From Piper betle (taxonomy: Eukaryota > Streptophyta > Magnoliopsida > Piperales > Piperaceae), in assembly GCA_033002965.1 (NCBI GenBank), contig JAURVB010014410.1, positions 49,275 through 113,274 of the forward strand: a stretch of 64,000 nucleotides of DNA, written 5' to 3'. Made by a program: the position numbers and the translations under genes. Shown here one piece after another: positions 52,258-64,000 of this stretch (positions within the stretch are counted from its first letter, which is position 1; every line of letters starts with the position of its first letter). Below the pieces are notes generated by a model. The model searched no databases. It was not told where the DNA came from and saw only the letters and a list, made by a program, of their open reading frames with translations.

Positions 52258-52991
52258 GTTAATTGAGCGGGTCAGCTCGTGAGCATTTGGCTTGTGGCTC
52301 AACTCGACTAGACTCAAAACTCGACATTCAAATGTTCGAGCTCAAACTTGACACGAACTCGAATCCTACAAGTAGAGTTTGAGCAAGGCAGTGTTCAACT
52401 TGACTCGAGTCGGTTATAACTCGAGCTCGACTCATACTTCGACTTGAATTCGACTCATACTTTGACTTAAATTTTACGCGTAGCTCAACTCGATAATATA
52501 ATATCACCTGCCTACTCAAAATATATTGAAAATTGTAAATAAATCTTATTATTGACTATTAATATAAATTCTAAAAAATAATTTTACTATTATAAAAAAA
52601 CAAAAATCAATTTTAATTAACATGAGCCTGCTACCTACAGAAAATCTACTGCCACAACAACTTAATTATTTATCATGGCTTAATTAACAAAAATCGTAAG
52701 GTTAACAAATTATCCATTCTATGACCTATATAAGAGACGAACCACCAAAACATGGATAAGATAGCTAAAAGATTTACAATTCGTTACCAAAATAAAAATA
52801 CATAAATAAAAATATCATACCTATAATCAGGGTCCAACATAATCTGACATCCATCAATAAGACCATGTGTAAAACCTATGAGTTTTACATTAATGAACCA
52901 GTTAGTTTAACCGTCGGTTCAAGTCGAGTCAGTTTCATGAACTGCATGCTGAGCCGAGGCCAGCCGTGGATTATGAGCGATGAGGGTCAAG
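52258..52991. repeat. Segmental duplication, copy 2 (split by element E)
   Basis: Second copy of the block at 51003, about 1.25 kb downstream. It begins ctgttaattgagcgggtcagc. It is interrupted at 52991 by E and its last words (tgtacctgagtgtatgatgataacatcg) resume at 55847. Both copies carry the same MITE fragment and LTR-family head, so those insertions predate the duplication and E came later. Confidence 0.85.
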
Positions 52992-55900
52992 TGTAACACC
53001 CCGTTTTGGCTCACCCGTGAACCGACCCGGAAATGTCACCGGCGACCGAACCGTTCGCTAATCTACTGGGTTCGGTTAAGCCGTCCAGGATCTGCTCTCG
53101 GCGTTTTAAGATGGAGATGCAAACATGAAATGCATGGATGGGATGCGTGGGTTCTAACGGAGTCCTACATACATGCCATGACGTGCAAGCAAAGACAAGA
53201 TAAAATAATAAATGAGAAACCAAAAGAAAATATATACTATTTTATGAAAATACGGTAAAACATGATAATCTATCGTAGCATTCATCATTATCTCCTTCGT
53301 TTCAATTGAACCGAGCCTGAACTCCAAACTCACTACTCATTCACATTTATCCATTCATTTCAAAACAAGCAATTTATCTAAACAAACACATCAAAATTAT
53401 CATTCACGTAGCAATAACACACCGTCATTATACGTTACACGCGGCAGGTACATGTGTGCGCGGTTCCGTGCTGCTCCTCCGCAGTCCCGACAGCTTTCAT
53501 CGCTCGCATTCCTCACCTACATATATATAGAAAAACCGTCAGTAACGAGTGTTACCGGCCCGGAAAATAACTAATATCAATCTGGCACAGGAGAGCAAAC
53601 TCTCCTGTTGAATGAAAACCATATACTTCCTCAAGAACTCTCATCAGGGCACATACGGGAGCCGTCGCCCTCGGGTCGACAGCGTCCCCCTATCTTTCAC
53701 ATTCTCATGCCTCGGCCATTTCTCTATTGCTTCTCGCGTCAAATCTCATTCCTTTCCGCCCTCTGCACCTTCCATATTACTCCTGGCCTTGAGCACGAAG
53801 GCCGAGTACTCTCAGGCAGTCGCCTTCAGTACCCTTTGAAACCACAAGTCTAGACATGCGCTGCAATGCAGTACCCGTGAACCTCCACACTTCTCCGGGT
53901 TTGAGGAACTCAAAGGTGGAGTTGTCAGGATCCCTCGGGAATGAAACGGCCCGCACACCATTCCAGAGCCCACTGTCGACACACACGTGCCCGCTCGCGT
54001 AGCACGGTAGTCGGATTTCCCTCATTCAGTCTCTCACAAAAACACGAAAACTATACATATATATAGGTCTGGGTTGGGATTTATACAATAGGCCCGAAGG
54101 CAACGTGAGCTGGATCTGAAGTTCGAAAACAAACTCGAGGGATCTCATCCTCGAGGGTTATTAATCCAGAAAATCGTTGGCTAAATGGCCCGAGTTAAGT
54201 GGGATTCGATAAAACGCCACTTAACTCGTCCTGCACATAATAAATCAAATACACAAGAGAGTAGCGTAAATCAGAGAACGAGTCCTAAACGGACCTGGTA
54301 GAAGCTCCAAACGGGTCCACGCGCCTAGGCGGCGAGCTCCTACACCGTACCTACACAATCAAACTAAATACTAACGCCCGCATGATGAATCACACATCCT
54401 ATAGCATGCACGCACAATCAACACAATCACACATCAATCAACACACATTAACCTATATCAATTCTAGCAAGTCTACTTAGGCTAGTTTGCATTAGATCAT
54501 GATCATTACCTAATAACCCTAATTAGTTTCATAACTTCTATTTTTTTAACACCACACAATTCCACAAATTTCATATTTTATTCTAAATCAAATCCACATT
54601 TATATAAGTAATTACAATGCACAATTCATCAATCATAGCATGCAAATTCTAATAATCAATACTTTGAATTAATTAAGTTAAAATAAATTATACCTCGCGT
54701 CGTCGAAAATCGGCGACGGCTAGGGTTTCCGTTTCGCGGCTCGAAACTCGAATTCGGCACCTAGCGGCGTCCGAAGTCCGATCAGATTGGACTGGGTGCG
54801 TTCGGCGGATGATCCGGCGAATTTCCCACGAATCCAATTTTCCGGCAGTTCCGGCGGTTTTCCGGCGAGTGTCGGCGGTTTTCCGGCGGATTCCGACGGT
54901 TTTCCGGCGATGATTCGGGACGGGGCAATCAGGGGGTCTATCGGCACCAGCTCGACGAGCTCGGTCCAATGGTGGTGTCAAACAGGGTAGCCGAGGCGGC
55001 GATGGCCGTCAACGGCGGCGTCGAAAATGGGTGGCAGCGGCGGCGTGCTCCGATCGGGGCTCCGGCCGGCCTCGACGGCGGTCGGGAGGATGGGGGAAAC
55101 GTCGGCAACGGCGAGGGGGTGCTGGTCAAGGTCACACCGGCGGCGGAGCAGCCCGGACAGCGGCGGAATCCGGCTCGAAGTGGCGACGGTCGAGGCGTTT
55201 CGTGGGGCGGTTCCGGCGTCGTGGCGGCGCGACGGTGGCCGGGGTTGGTCGGGGCGGCACGGCGACAGCACGGCGGGGCGGGGCGGTGTTGATCGACGGC
55301 CGTGCGGCGTCGGCAGCGGCGGCGGCGGTAACCCAATGGGCGGCGAGGGTTTGGGTAAAGAAGGGTCGGGAGGAAGAAGAAGAAGTGCGATGGCATTTTC
55401 GTAAATAAGTATTGACTCGATTCCTACTCGAGTCAAAATAATAACTAGTTCGTAATAAATTCTAAAAAATCTAGAAAAATATGGAAGAATTCTATAAAAT
55501 AAAACAAACACAACAACATCCAAATGACATGCTCTATAACTAATAACCCACCCGAATATAATCCAACGCGTCCTAATTCGTCATTCGGCCTAAAACTATT
55601 TCTACGATCAAACATATAAAAAGAAAAAAATACTGCATACTTTCATATATTCAGATAACTCGTATCTCACCATCTTCTCGACGTTATCATCATATATTCA
55701 GGTACACCTGACTCTCATCGCTCATAACTCACGGCTGGTCTCGACTCAGCACGCGATTCATGAAACTGACTCGACTCGAACCAACGGTCGAACCGACTGG
55801 TTCGGTAACGTAAAACCCTGACTCGAGTCACGGGTTTTACATCAAGTGTACCTGAGTGTATGATGATAACATCGTAAAGATGATGAGAAATGAGTTACCA

Positions 55901-56530
55901 CAATATATAAAAGTATGCACTATGTTTTTTTATGTATTTAATCGAAAAATTATTTTTAGGCCGAATAACTCATTAGGACGTGTTATAGGACAGTTTGGGT
56001 GGGTTATTAGTTATAGAACATGTCATTGTGGTGTTATGGTATGTATTATATTTTATGAGATTCTTTCCCTATTTTTCTTGATTTTTTAAAGGATTTACTA
56101 CGAGTTAGTTATTATTTTTGACTCGAGTTGGATTTGTGTCAACTTTTATTTATAATATCGCTACCAACCCATTTCTCCCCTCCCCTCCCCCGACCCCCAC
56201 GATTCTCATTCCCCCAAACTCTTGACGCTGTCCTCCACGCAACCGTCATCAGTGACCGTCGCCGCCTCGACATCACTAACCCTCCCACGACCTTCCTCCA
56301 CTAGAGCGGAGCCTAGCGCTGCCCATCTCGACCGGATCTCGTCACCCCACCACCGACCACCCCTATTTTGCCCTTTTTTTAGCGAGTTGCTGCTCTGCAG
56401 ACCTTGTTGACGTCGTAGACGGGTCAGGCACGCCGAGCTGATGCCAATGGTACCCCAAACCACTGCCATCCCATCGGCAGCCGCCGTCGGGAACATTTGC
56501 CGGAAAACCGCCGAAACCCATTGGGACTTC
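52868..56530 (-). mobile_element. Older inverted LTR-family copy F, split by E
   Basis: Starts TGTAAAACC at 52868 (head-inverted like C), runs to 52991, and resumes after E at 55847. It then has gggttattagttatagaacatg and gactcgagttgg, as in C, and decays near 56530 in a ccggaaaaccgccg segment. The far end (GGTGTTACA) is missing, so it is truncated. Confidence 0.7.
52992..55841 (+). mobile_element. Complete solo-LTR-like element E (2850 bp)
   Basis: Begins TGTAACACCCCG and ends CACGGGTTTTACA, flanked by the perfect 5-bp duplication tcaag (52987-52991, 55842-55846). It is the cleanest copy and serves as the family reference. Order of parts: Cys/Arg-free 5' text, a tatatatata block with gtcagtaacgagtgttacc (53515-53560), a ctcgaggg...ccctcgag-type palindromic region (54130-54160), and a GC-rich block with repeated ccggcggttttccggcg (54690-55340). 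No gag-pol frame exists; ORFs in the GC block are composition artefacts. TG...CA ends with 5-bp duplication indicate an LTR without its internal domain. Confidence 0.9.
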
Positions 56531-56655
56531 AATCTCTTCTTTATCTAACTTATTCAAATCATATGACCCTATTTCTTCTCTCTTTTTTCTTTTTTTCTTC
56601 TTTGACCTTTTCCACACCTTTGAAGTAATCTTTCATTTTTTGTAAACTTACTTAA

Positions 56656-56830
56656 GGAACTTTCTTATAAGCAACAATATTTCCTTTCATTCTATCAATA
56701 TGTTCCTTGAAGCGATATACCCTTCTAATTATAATTTTATCACAAAAGCTACACCTAACTTGCTTTTTGGATGCATAAACTAGTGTGTCATTCCCAATTA
56801 ATAACCATCTTCCCTATGAAGAAAATAAAT
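56656..56830 (-). pseudogene. hAT transposase BED zinc-finger fragment
   Basis: Read on the minus strand, one frame gives LVYASKKQVRCSFCDK, then VYRFKEHIDRMKGN and AYKKVP. This is the BED-type finger pattern (CxxC ... RFKxHxxxxxGN...) at the N-terminus of plant hAT transposase/DUF659 proteins. The frame is not open beyond this part and no catalytic RNase H-like domain is seen, so it is a relic. It could in principle be the family that mobilised the AGGG-ended MITEs, but nothing links them directly. Confidence 0.65.
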
Positions 56831-57589
56831 AATTACCAATATGGAGTAAATAATAAATTAGTATCGACATAAATGAATAGAAATCAACAAATGAATAACA
56901 AAAACTATAATTTATTAAACACTTTCAATTAATAAGCACACAACCAAATGAAAGAAGGGAAATTATCAAATAACAGAGTAACCAAATGAAGAAAACAAAA
57001 TTGGAAAATCAAATAATTGTATCATTCATGATTGTGTTATTCACAATTCATTGTGGGAGTTCATTTCAAAATAGAACATCACAACCAAAAAAATAATTAT
57101 GGGCAAAAAATAAGAGATACCCCTCACATAGAATTGAGGGTTTAAATTCACACAGCTCCATTAAAAAAATTACAGCAAAACAAGGTAAAGAGGAGTGACC
57201 AAATTCTATCACATAATTAATTTGATAAGCAAAACAAAAAAGAAAGTTCACAGATAGAGCAAACAACCGTAGAAATTACTCCACCACTAAAGAAAGCTTA
57301 GTTTTTCATTGACGACATATTGCTTCAGACTTGCAAGTCTTTGGGTGTGGAAATCAAACCAATTGTTGGGGAACTAGGTGGATAGCGATGTAGGCAGCGT
57401 CGATGATGGATATGCCATTTGATTTTAATCTCCTCTACCAGTAGAAGGTGGAGGTTAACGTCGAGAAAAGGTGAAGGATACCATGAATGGGATCCAATGG
57501 GGTGGTCGTCGCTGGAGGACATCGCCGCCGACCATGAGAATGGATAAAAATAAGGGAGGCAAGGTTTTTTTCGCATTTGACAGGTTTTT
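56831..57589. other. AT-rich spacer
   Basis: No gene is supported. An 83-codon minus-strand ORF at 57325-57576 has no family resemblance and I treat it as chance. Confidence 0.35.
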
Positions 57590-57745
57590 CATATAATAAT
57601 TGATTCGCCCAATTCCTGGCATTGTCAAATCGGTCTGTAAATCATTTTAAATCAGTTTGAATATTTCTTAACAAACGACTTCGTCTGTTTTTAACTGAGT
57701 TTTCAACATCATTGATTTAAATCGGACGATTTTGACAATTCAAGA
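57590..57745. repeat. Fragment of the 'aatcggtc' repeat family
   Basis: Text such as caaatcggtctgtaaatc, atttaaatcgg and cgattttgacaatt matches the outer parts of the elements at 37578-38370 and 39600-40429. It is a short, diverged remnant. Confidence 0.5.
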
Positions 57746-60700
57746 CTAATTAGTGTAAATTAAAGAGTTTAGTTTATATTTTTAAAAGTATTTAACATAG
57801 TCGAATATGATAAACTCATTCGCACTAATATATCGAATTTTAATTCGGCAAATATTTAATGTGAAACTAACTAATTGGGAGATTTTACAAAGATCGATCA
57901 ATTTTGATAATTTTATGACTTGTTTAAAGATGTTAATTTTCTTTACCACTTCTTATGCTTGCATTTTAGTTCCCATAGTGTAAGATGAAAAAGATGTATT
58001 GCGCCAAAGCACACTAGTAGATGCACTGGGGTGCTCGGGCCAGAAGTGGCATGCTACAGGCCCTTGGGTGCGGGTAGCGTGTGCCATGCCGCATCTGCAA
58101 CGTCGGTGTTCAGAACACAAATGCCCAGGCACTAGCCAATGAGCGCGAGGCATGGGGATGCATCCCACCATTTTACACATCCAGGAGTGATTTTTCTAAT
58201 TTAGGGCATTTATATGTTAGTTTCGAAATTTTATTAATTGTAATCTAGTTTTGACATAATGTGTTGCAAGTCCATTTTTGATTATGTGTTGCAAGAGTTT
58301 ATCATCATAACTGATATCAATCATGTGTAACGAATGACCCTAAGTACTGAATAATAAATCTAAATCATCTCTTTTAAATGTGATTAATCTAAATTGAAGT
58401 TTCACAGATTTCCATCATCACAAGTAAATAGGATTTTATCTCAAAAAAAATTAGAGGAAAGACTAAATTAATGTTATAAAACATGGAAGAGTGTGTGCAT
58501 AATTCATATTTGCTATAATATGCATTATTTTACCCATTAATTAGAACAAACAAGTTTAATGACAAACTACCCTGCTAACGGTTAGAAAATAAACATAGTA
58601 GAGGATGAAGTTTGCACACTTCATTAAAGAGAATTGTACGAGCAACTTGTTAGTCTCAAATCCAAGACATTCTAAAATATTTTCTTTAATACAAAATTAT
58701 TGCCCTCTATACTAGAGCATCCTCTAATAACTCATATCTTAAATACAATGGATTCTTCTCCTCAATGATAGCCTTATCGTTGTGGAGGCCGGAAGGCAGC
58801 GAGTGGAAGGGATTATTTCATGGTCAGATTGTTGCTTGGCTACCAGGCCGGGCTGCTGACAATTTTTAGCCCCCTAATTGTCATCCAAGTTAGAGTCGAG
58901 TTAAAATGCTGTGTCGAATTAAAAAAAATAAAAAGTAATTTGTACCACATTGTCACAATTCAATAAAATGCATTCCTTTCGCATTTTTCAATCCTGGATC
59001 GATCCCATCAGGTCAGACGCTCAATTTGGGCGTTGATTAATTTTGCAAAAAAAGTCTTCCCGAGAAGCCGAGGCCTTGATGTGTTAGACTTTTAATGTTA
59101 AATTTTGTTCTTTAAAAATATTCAAAGACTTATCATTATATTATATTATTATACTAACTAAATGGACAAAATTATCTCTAACAACCATTTATTTCGTTGG
59201 TAGAACGTGGAGTTGTGCGCACCTGTCTCCGTCCAACCCAAACACCCCCTAACATGTAAAAGTCAGTTGGCACTAAATAACTCATGCCACGTTGATCAAT
59301 TTTACCAAGTGCTCTTCGTTTAGATTATCAGCACATAATATACGACCAAAGTTCATCAGGTGACTATAATTATTGTTATTAAAAAAGTACTATGACAAGA
59401 GTGTCGCAGTAAATTTTTAATAGAAATTAATACTACAAAAAAGTATTATTTTAACAATAGCTTATCGCTACAAAATGTATATTTGGCTAATTAAAAATCA
59501 CAATAAAGCTGAAATATTAATTATAATATTTGATCATTCACAAATTAATCATTATTAAACCAATAGTATTAATGATGATTTTCAAATATTACTCTTTATA
59601 TTTAAAAATAATTTATTGCACAAAATATAACTAAAATTACAAAATTGAATTAAACTTCAAAATAAACAATTAAAAACTAAGGCGTATAAACTCAAATACT
59701 AATGTTTCTTCATCTTTCAAAGTCGTCTACATCCCAAACGATTCTATTAAGCATCAAGGCACTTTTCCATCTGCGAAATGAAAATTATTATTATTTATTA
59801 TATTTTTAGAAGACTGGAAATTTTTTAAAAAACTAAAATTCACACTTCATTTAATATAACTTATTTTACATTTGAAATATCATCTTTTTTTTGTTTGATA
59901 AGTTAAAAACTACTTAGTACGACAAAAATAAACTCCAAAGTTCATAAGAACTTATCCTACTGCTGTTTGATTCCTTTTGTTTGATAAATGTAGCTTCTTG
60001 GGTACATTTCTCCTTTTCTTTATTATTATTATTCAATTATGAAGCCGTGACAAAAATAATCGAATAAAAAAAACAAAAATAATCCACAGCCAAAGACAAA
60101 AGAGAAAAATAGTTTGCGGGAATATACTGCTTGATCTTTGCTTCCACCAACTCCAAACAAATATACATTATCCGCCTCTACGAAAACATGGCAACTAGCG
60201 CACAAACGATAGAGCAAGTAAGACCATCCATTTAATATCAATTTTTCATAAATTTCAGTTCATCTCAAATCAAAAATAACACAGAAAAAACCGATATTAA
60301 GAAAAAAAAATACAATAGCTCAAACCAACACAATTCTTACCCTGCTTGGGTCAATCTATGCAAATTGATTCAAACAGGCACCAAAAAATAGCTTGCACTT
60401 ACATATCATTCAAATACTTCCGAATAACAAATCAAGCTGAAAATGATCCAAGTGATGGAGACTTAATTCTTGATTATTTAACACAAACAATTTGGCATAA
60501 AATCAGAGTGAGGCAACTAGAATAAAATTAATACTAAATCTTGATTATTTATCACGAACAATTTGGCATTGGAATCATTTGCATGTCATATTTTGCTTGA
60601 TTGTTGTCCTAGGTGTTTGGCTATGTCTTACTAAAATACTAAGATAAAATGACCTATGTAAAGTCCTAAACAAAACCCTTAACCATTGTGTGTGCATGTT

Positions 60701-61309
60701 ATGTTTCTGGTATGTTTGACTATGTTTTGTGTTTGTGCTCCTAATTAAGCCCCTAAAAGATTTCTATAAATTGTATGAGGATTAAATACTTGTCAATTGT
60801 CAGCATGTAAAATTTCGGGTTAAATAAAATTCATTTACATGGTTAGATAGTTTGGACTTTGAGAATGCACAGGAATGAAGAATGTAACCCTAATTCCTTA
60901 TCTTTGTTTGCAAAATTCCTTCAACATATTTTAAGTGGTGAAATTTTATGAAATTTCACCCAAACCTTAGGATTTGTCTCAATAGGGTCTCGGTAAATTT
61001 TAAGGCGTAGATGTTTTGGTAGGAATTTTTCAAGCCACTTAAAGTCCATCCTACTCCATAAATCCCTTGGCCAATGCTTACAATTCTTGAGCTCATTTGG
61101 GCACAATTACATGGGCTTTAGACCTAATCTTTACTTGGTTAAATCTCACGATGATGGCTAAACCTGTGCTTTTATTCAAGTATATTTGGTGTCTCCAAGT
61201 CCATGAACAAGATCTAGGAAAATTGGTGTGCAACCCAGGAGCATTGTTCCCAACACCTTGGTCCAACCGTAGTGGGTCTCATTTAGCATGTTGGCCCATG
61301 GTCCAACAC
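57746..61309. other. Long AT-rich intergenic region
   Basis: 3.5 kb without a credible gene. An unusual GC-richer island lies at 57990-58180 (gctcgggccagaagtggcat) but shows no ORF homology or terminal repeat. A 70-codon minus ORF at 60029-60241 and a 61-codon one at 60921-61106 resemble nothing known to me. No tRNA-like fold was noticed. Confidence 0.4.
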
Positions 61310-61919
61310 TAGGGTTGCTAATTGAGCGAGCCAGCTCGTGAGCATTTAGCGTCGGCTTGGCTTGACTCGACTCGAAACTCGATATTTAAATGCTCGAGTT
61401 CGAACTCGACTCGAACTCGAATCTTATGAGCCGAGCTTGAGCAAGGTCGTGTTCGACTCGACTCGACTCGATTATAACTCGAACTCAACTTGATAAAATA
61501 ATATAATAATATAGTTTTTATATTATATCTTATTTATTTATTTATATACACAATATAATAACAAAGAAGTAAGATAGTTGAGATGGTAAGTATTCAAGTT
61601 GATGACCTCAAGGTTGTGGGTTCAATCCACATTGATAGCGTTTTTTAAGTGAGGTACTTTTGACTTTTAATCGAACCGGTTTCGAGCTCACAAACGAGCT
61701 GGGTTTGAGCTCGAGAAAATCAAACAGTTTAAGTATATTCGAGTTTGAGTCGAGCTCGAATACATAAAAGATATTCGAGTCGAACTCAAGTATGTATGTT
61801 CAAAACTCATTCAATCAAAACTCATTCATTCTCGAATTGAGTTCGAACGAGTTTTGAACTATTCGAGCCGAGTTCGAACACAAGTTGAACTCGGCTCGTG
61901 CGTTTGATTAGCACCCCTA
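61310..61919. mobile_element. hAT-type MITE (610 bp)
   Basis: Ends are TAGGGTTGCTAATtgagcgagcc and ggctcgtgcgtttgATTAGCACCCCTA, flanked by tccaacac (61302-61309) and gctaacac (61920-61927), 6 of 8 bases alike. The inner text (ctcgaactcgaa, tatattcgagt) is homologous to the MITE at 49048-49955 and the truncated heads at 51003 and 52258. Confidence 0.8.
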
Positions 61920-61927
61920 GCTAACAC

Positions 61928-62606
61928 TTGGTAATTTTTATACCAAACATGTTGGTTGCAATTGTATGAGTGTGATAGAGAAACATGGACTAGAAGAGCT
62001 TACAGTTCATACTATTTGAAAGGTCTACGTGAAGACCGAGTGTTAAGATATGATGTCATGACACTCGATGATAGCGTGCGTGTGTTTAATTTCTATTTGC
62101 GAGGTATGTGGATCAGGTAACTATAGCCCAATATTTACTTTACCGTAAAAATAATATCATCTTAAGAATAAGTACTCCTCACTTCAAGATTGAAACTAAG
62201 TATAAAAACCAGATCTTGCATTCGCATCTTTTAAAAGCTCAACCTCTTAGCTGTATTGGGGGTGTGGCCTTCGTGTAGCTCGGAGTGATCATTACATATT
62301 ATAGTCACCCTCTTAGTTGCAGGTGAGGTTCTACCTCTTTGTGGCTCAGAGTGTTTATATTATGAGCCTTAAGTGTAAGAGTCTTCCTATAGTAGTATGA
62401 TCAATATGCATTATATATACAAGGTCTATAAGGTTATCATATTAAGCTTCTTTGAGTGTTAAGATCTGTTTCCATAAAATTTATAAGATGTTAGTTAAAT
62501 GGCTAATTACCACACAGAGGTACACCACTGCTCAGAAGCAAGTACCACCAGCGTCGACATGAATCAAGTGATCCCCTTTGCCCACACTTAACGTCGTGGT
62601 GGGATC
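61928..62606. other. Unassigned DNA before the gag relic
   Basis: No gene seen. It may include the untranslated leader of the retrotransposon whose gag follows, but I could not find a primer-binding site or LTR end. Confidence 0.35.
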
Positions 62607-63480
62607 GATGGCAAATATTTTCAAGATGTTATATGAGGAGCAGTGGGCTCTTCGTAAGGAGCAGTTATGAGCCCATGAGGACCTACAGCATGAGCTACAG
62701 AATTTGAGCAAACTATTGGATACAGTTTGCGACATGGCAGTAGAGACTGTAGAAGAGATCAACAAAGGTGGATACCTCCCCAGCTTGAGAGAGTGTCACC
62801 ACCCCCACCACCAAGAGCAGAGGTTCCACATGTTCTAATAGCCACACCTACAGTAAGGCTATATGATATGCCACTACTAGGGATGCTAGCGAGAGTGCCA
62901 ATTCCGAGACAAGCGAACAATGAGCAGGTAGAGACTACATGCCCGCGATAGTTTGTTGTAGGAGAGGGACCAATGCTCAAGGTTTTGATTAGCAAACTAG
63001 AGAGAGATGGGATGTCGAGCATTTTTTTAAAAACGGTGGATGGATGTCCTATAGGAGCACAAACCCCGAGGTTGCATTGGAGTGGATAGACATAGTTAAA
63101 GGAGTGCTGACACACATGGGATGTCCAATAGAGCTTTGGGTATGTGGCTACCAAAGCCATGTAGAGTTAAGGCAAGATTTGGAAGGAATCTACCTATACT
63201 TCATTCTTGGGGACCAGTAATACTTCTTTGCTAGCATCTGAAGTTAAAAGAAGAAAGAATTTTTTGCTTTGGAGTAGAGGGATATGACAGTTGATGAGTA
63301 TCGGGTGAGGTTTCTGACCCTAGAGAGGTTTATGCCTAGAAGCTTCTCCAGCGAGAGGGAGCGGTCAAGACAGTTTGCCTCTCATACGGTGAGAGAGTCA
63401 TGTTTAGGACTAAGGTAGAGGTAACATGGGTAGCCTCATCGCCTTCTAGAGAGCCCAACAACTAGTAGAGAGGAGGCTTT
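62607..63480 (+). pseudogene. Decayed Ty3/gypsy-type gag fragment
   Basis: Pieces of a plant retrotransposon Gag in several frames. They are an N-terminal coiled segment (MANIFKMLYEEQWALRKEQL, then a stop); a capsid-like part reading NPEVALEWIDIVKGVLTHMG and ELWVCGYQSHVELRQD; and later DMTVDEYRVRFLTLERFMP and SERERSRQFASHTV. These match the usual order of the retrotransposon_gag domain. There are several stops and frame changes, and protease, RT and integrase are absent. Its relation to the LTR-like copy starting at 63817 is unknown. Confidence 0.8.
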
Positions 63481-63816
63481 TCTTGCCCGCATTTAGCCAC
63501 AGATGAGCAGCTAATGCTGGTCACGTCTGACGTTCTGACAAGTGGATGCAATGGAATGAAGGACCGAAATCCACAAACTACAAGTCACTTCTTGACTCAA
63601 TATGAGCACACAAGCATACGTCATCATTCTCTTCATTCAAATTCAACACATTAGCTCCATCTTTTCCTAGTTTGGATAATTACTTTTTATGTCCTTGTTT
63701 GCAAATCCAACATACTATTTTTCCTTTGACTTTGACCATTCTCTTTCCTTTAATTATCTTGGGCTAGGGCTTCTACCTCTTTCTCTTCTTTTGCCACCAT
63801 CAAGAGACAAAACATT

Positions 63817-64000
63817 TGTAACATCCCGTTTCGGCTCACCCGTGAACCGACCCGGAAATGTCACCAGCGACCGAACCGTTCGCTAATCTACTGGGTTCGG
63901 TTAAGCCGACCCGGATCTGCCCTCGGTGTCTCAAGATGGAGATGCAAACATGAAATGCATGGATGGGATGCGTGGGTTCTAACGTTGTCCTACATGCATG
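63817..64000 (+). mobile_element. Start of another LTR-family copy (G), cut by window end
   Basis: Begins TGTAACATCCCGTTTCGG at 63817 and follows elements A and E closely through gggttctaacg and cctacatgcatg. Only the first 184 bp lie in the window. The 5 bp before it are aacat, which should reappear after its far end. Confidence 0.85.

Noticed and set aside
1..64000. CRISPR array, bacterial-type defence or biosynthetic cluster
   Set aside because: No regularly spaced repeats, and the recognised genes are unrelated plant loci separated by transposons.

Overview
This is a plant nuclear genome window from a flowering plant, perhaps a monocot, though the species cannot be named from the sequence. 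The evidence is intron-rich genes with GT-AG introns, plant-type proteins (LUMINIDEPENDENS, HAK/KUP K+ transporter, CUL1, BAHD and 2OG-oxygenase relics), and long AT-rich intergenic DNA crowded with nested transposable elements.

Layout. (1) 1-12 kb: a LUMINIDEPENDENS-like flowering regulator (+, 13 exons, 1023-9418). It converges tail to tail on a small three-exon gene (-, 9947-11840) resembling the mitochondrial complex I assembly factor NDUFAF4. (2) 12.8-22.9 kb: a transposon nest. Two GC-rich elements with paired terminal hairpins sit in (TA)n tracts. One was split by a ~2.85-kb solo-LTR-like element (A), which holds another copy (B), which holds a third in inverted orientation (C). (3) 23-28.2 kb: an ELM2/SANT-type nuclear protein gene (+). 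(4) 29-30.6 kb: a broken BAHD acyltransferase (-). (5) 32.3-36 kb: an eight-exon HAK/KUP potassium transporter (-). (6) 37.5-40.4 kb: two divergent, oppositely oriented repeat copies. (7) 41.9-47.4 kb: a 19-exon divergent CUL1 (+). (8) 48.8-50.9 kb: a 2-oxoglutarate oxygenase pseudogene (-) with a hAT MITE next to an exon. (9) 51-57 kb: a duplicated segment whose second copy received a complete 2850-bp solo-LTR-like element (E), followed by a hAT transposase zinc-finger relic. (10) 57.7-64 kb: mostly unidentifiable DNA, another hAT MITE, a decayed Ty3/gypsy gag, and the start of one more LTR-family copy.

The host genes do not form a pathway or cluster; they are ordinary single plant loci separated by repeats. 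The exon models were checked by length. LD needs one extra base, CUL1 one, HAK two and the NDUFAF4-like gene two to restore the conserved frame. All six gaps can be placed in G/C runs, four of them in runs of exactly five, so most of these breaks look like base-calling or assembly errors rather than biology.

The most unusual structure is the hairpin-ended element family flanked by (TA)n at 12.85-13.5 and 13.5-22.9 kb. The best resolved history is the LTR nest: three insertions have matching 5-bp target-site duplications, and for a fourth (A) the missing end can be explained. No CRISPR, operon or defence system is present, and no tRNA or rRNA gene was recognised.
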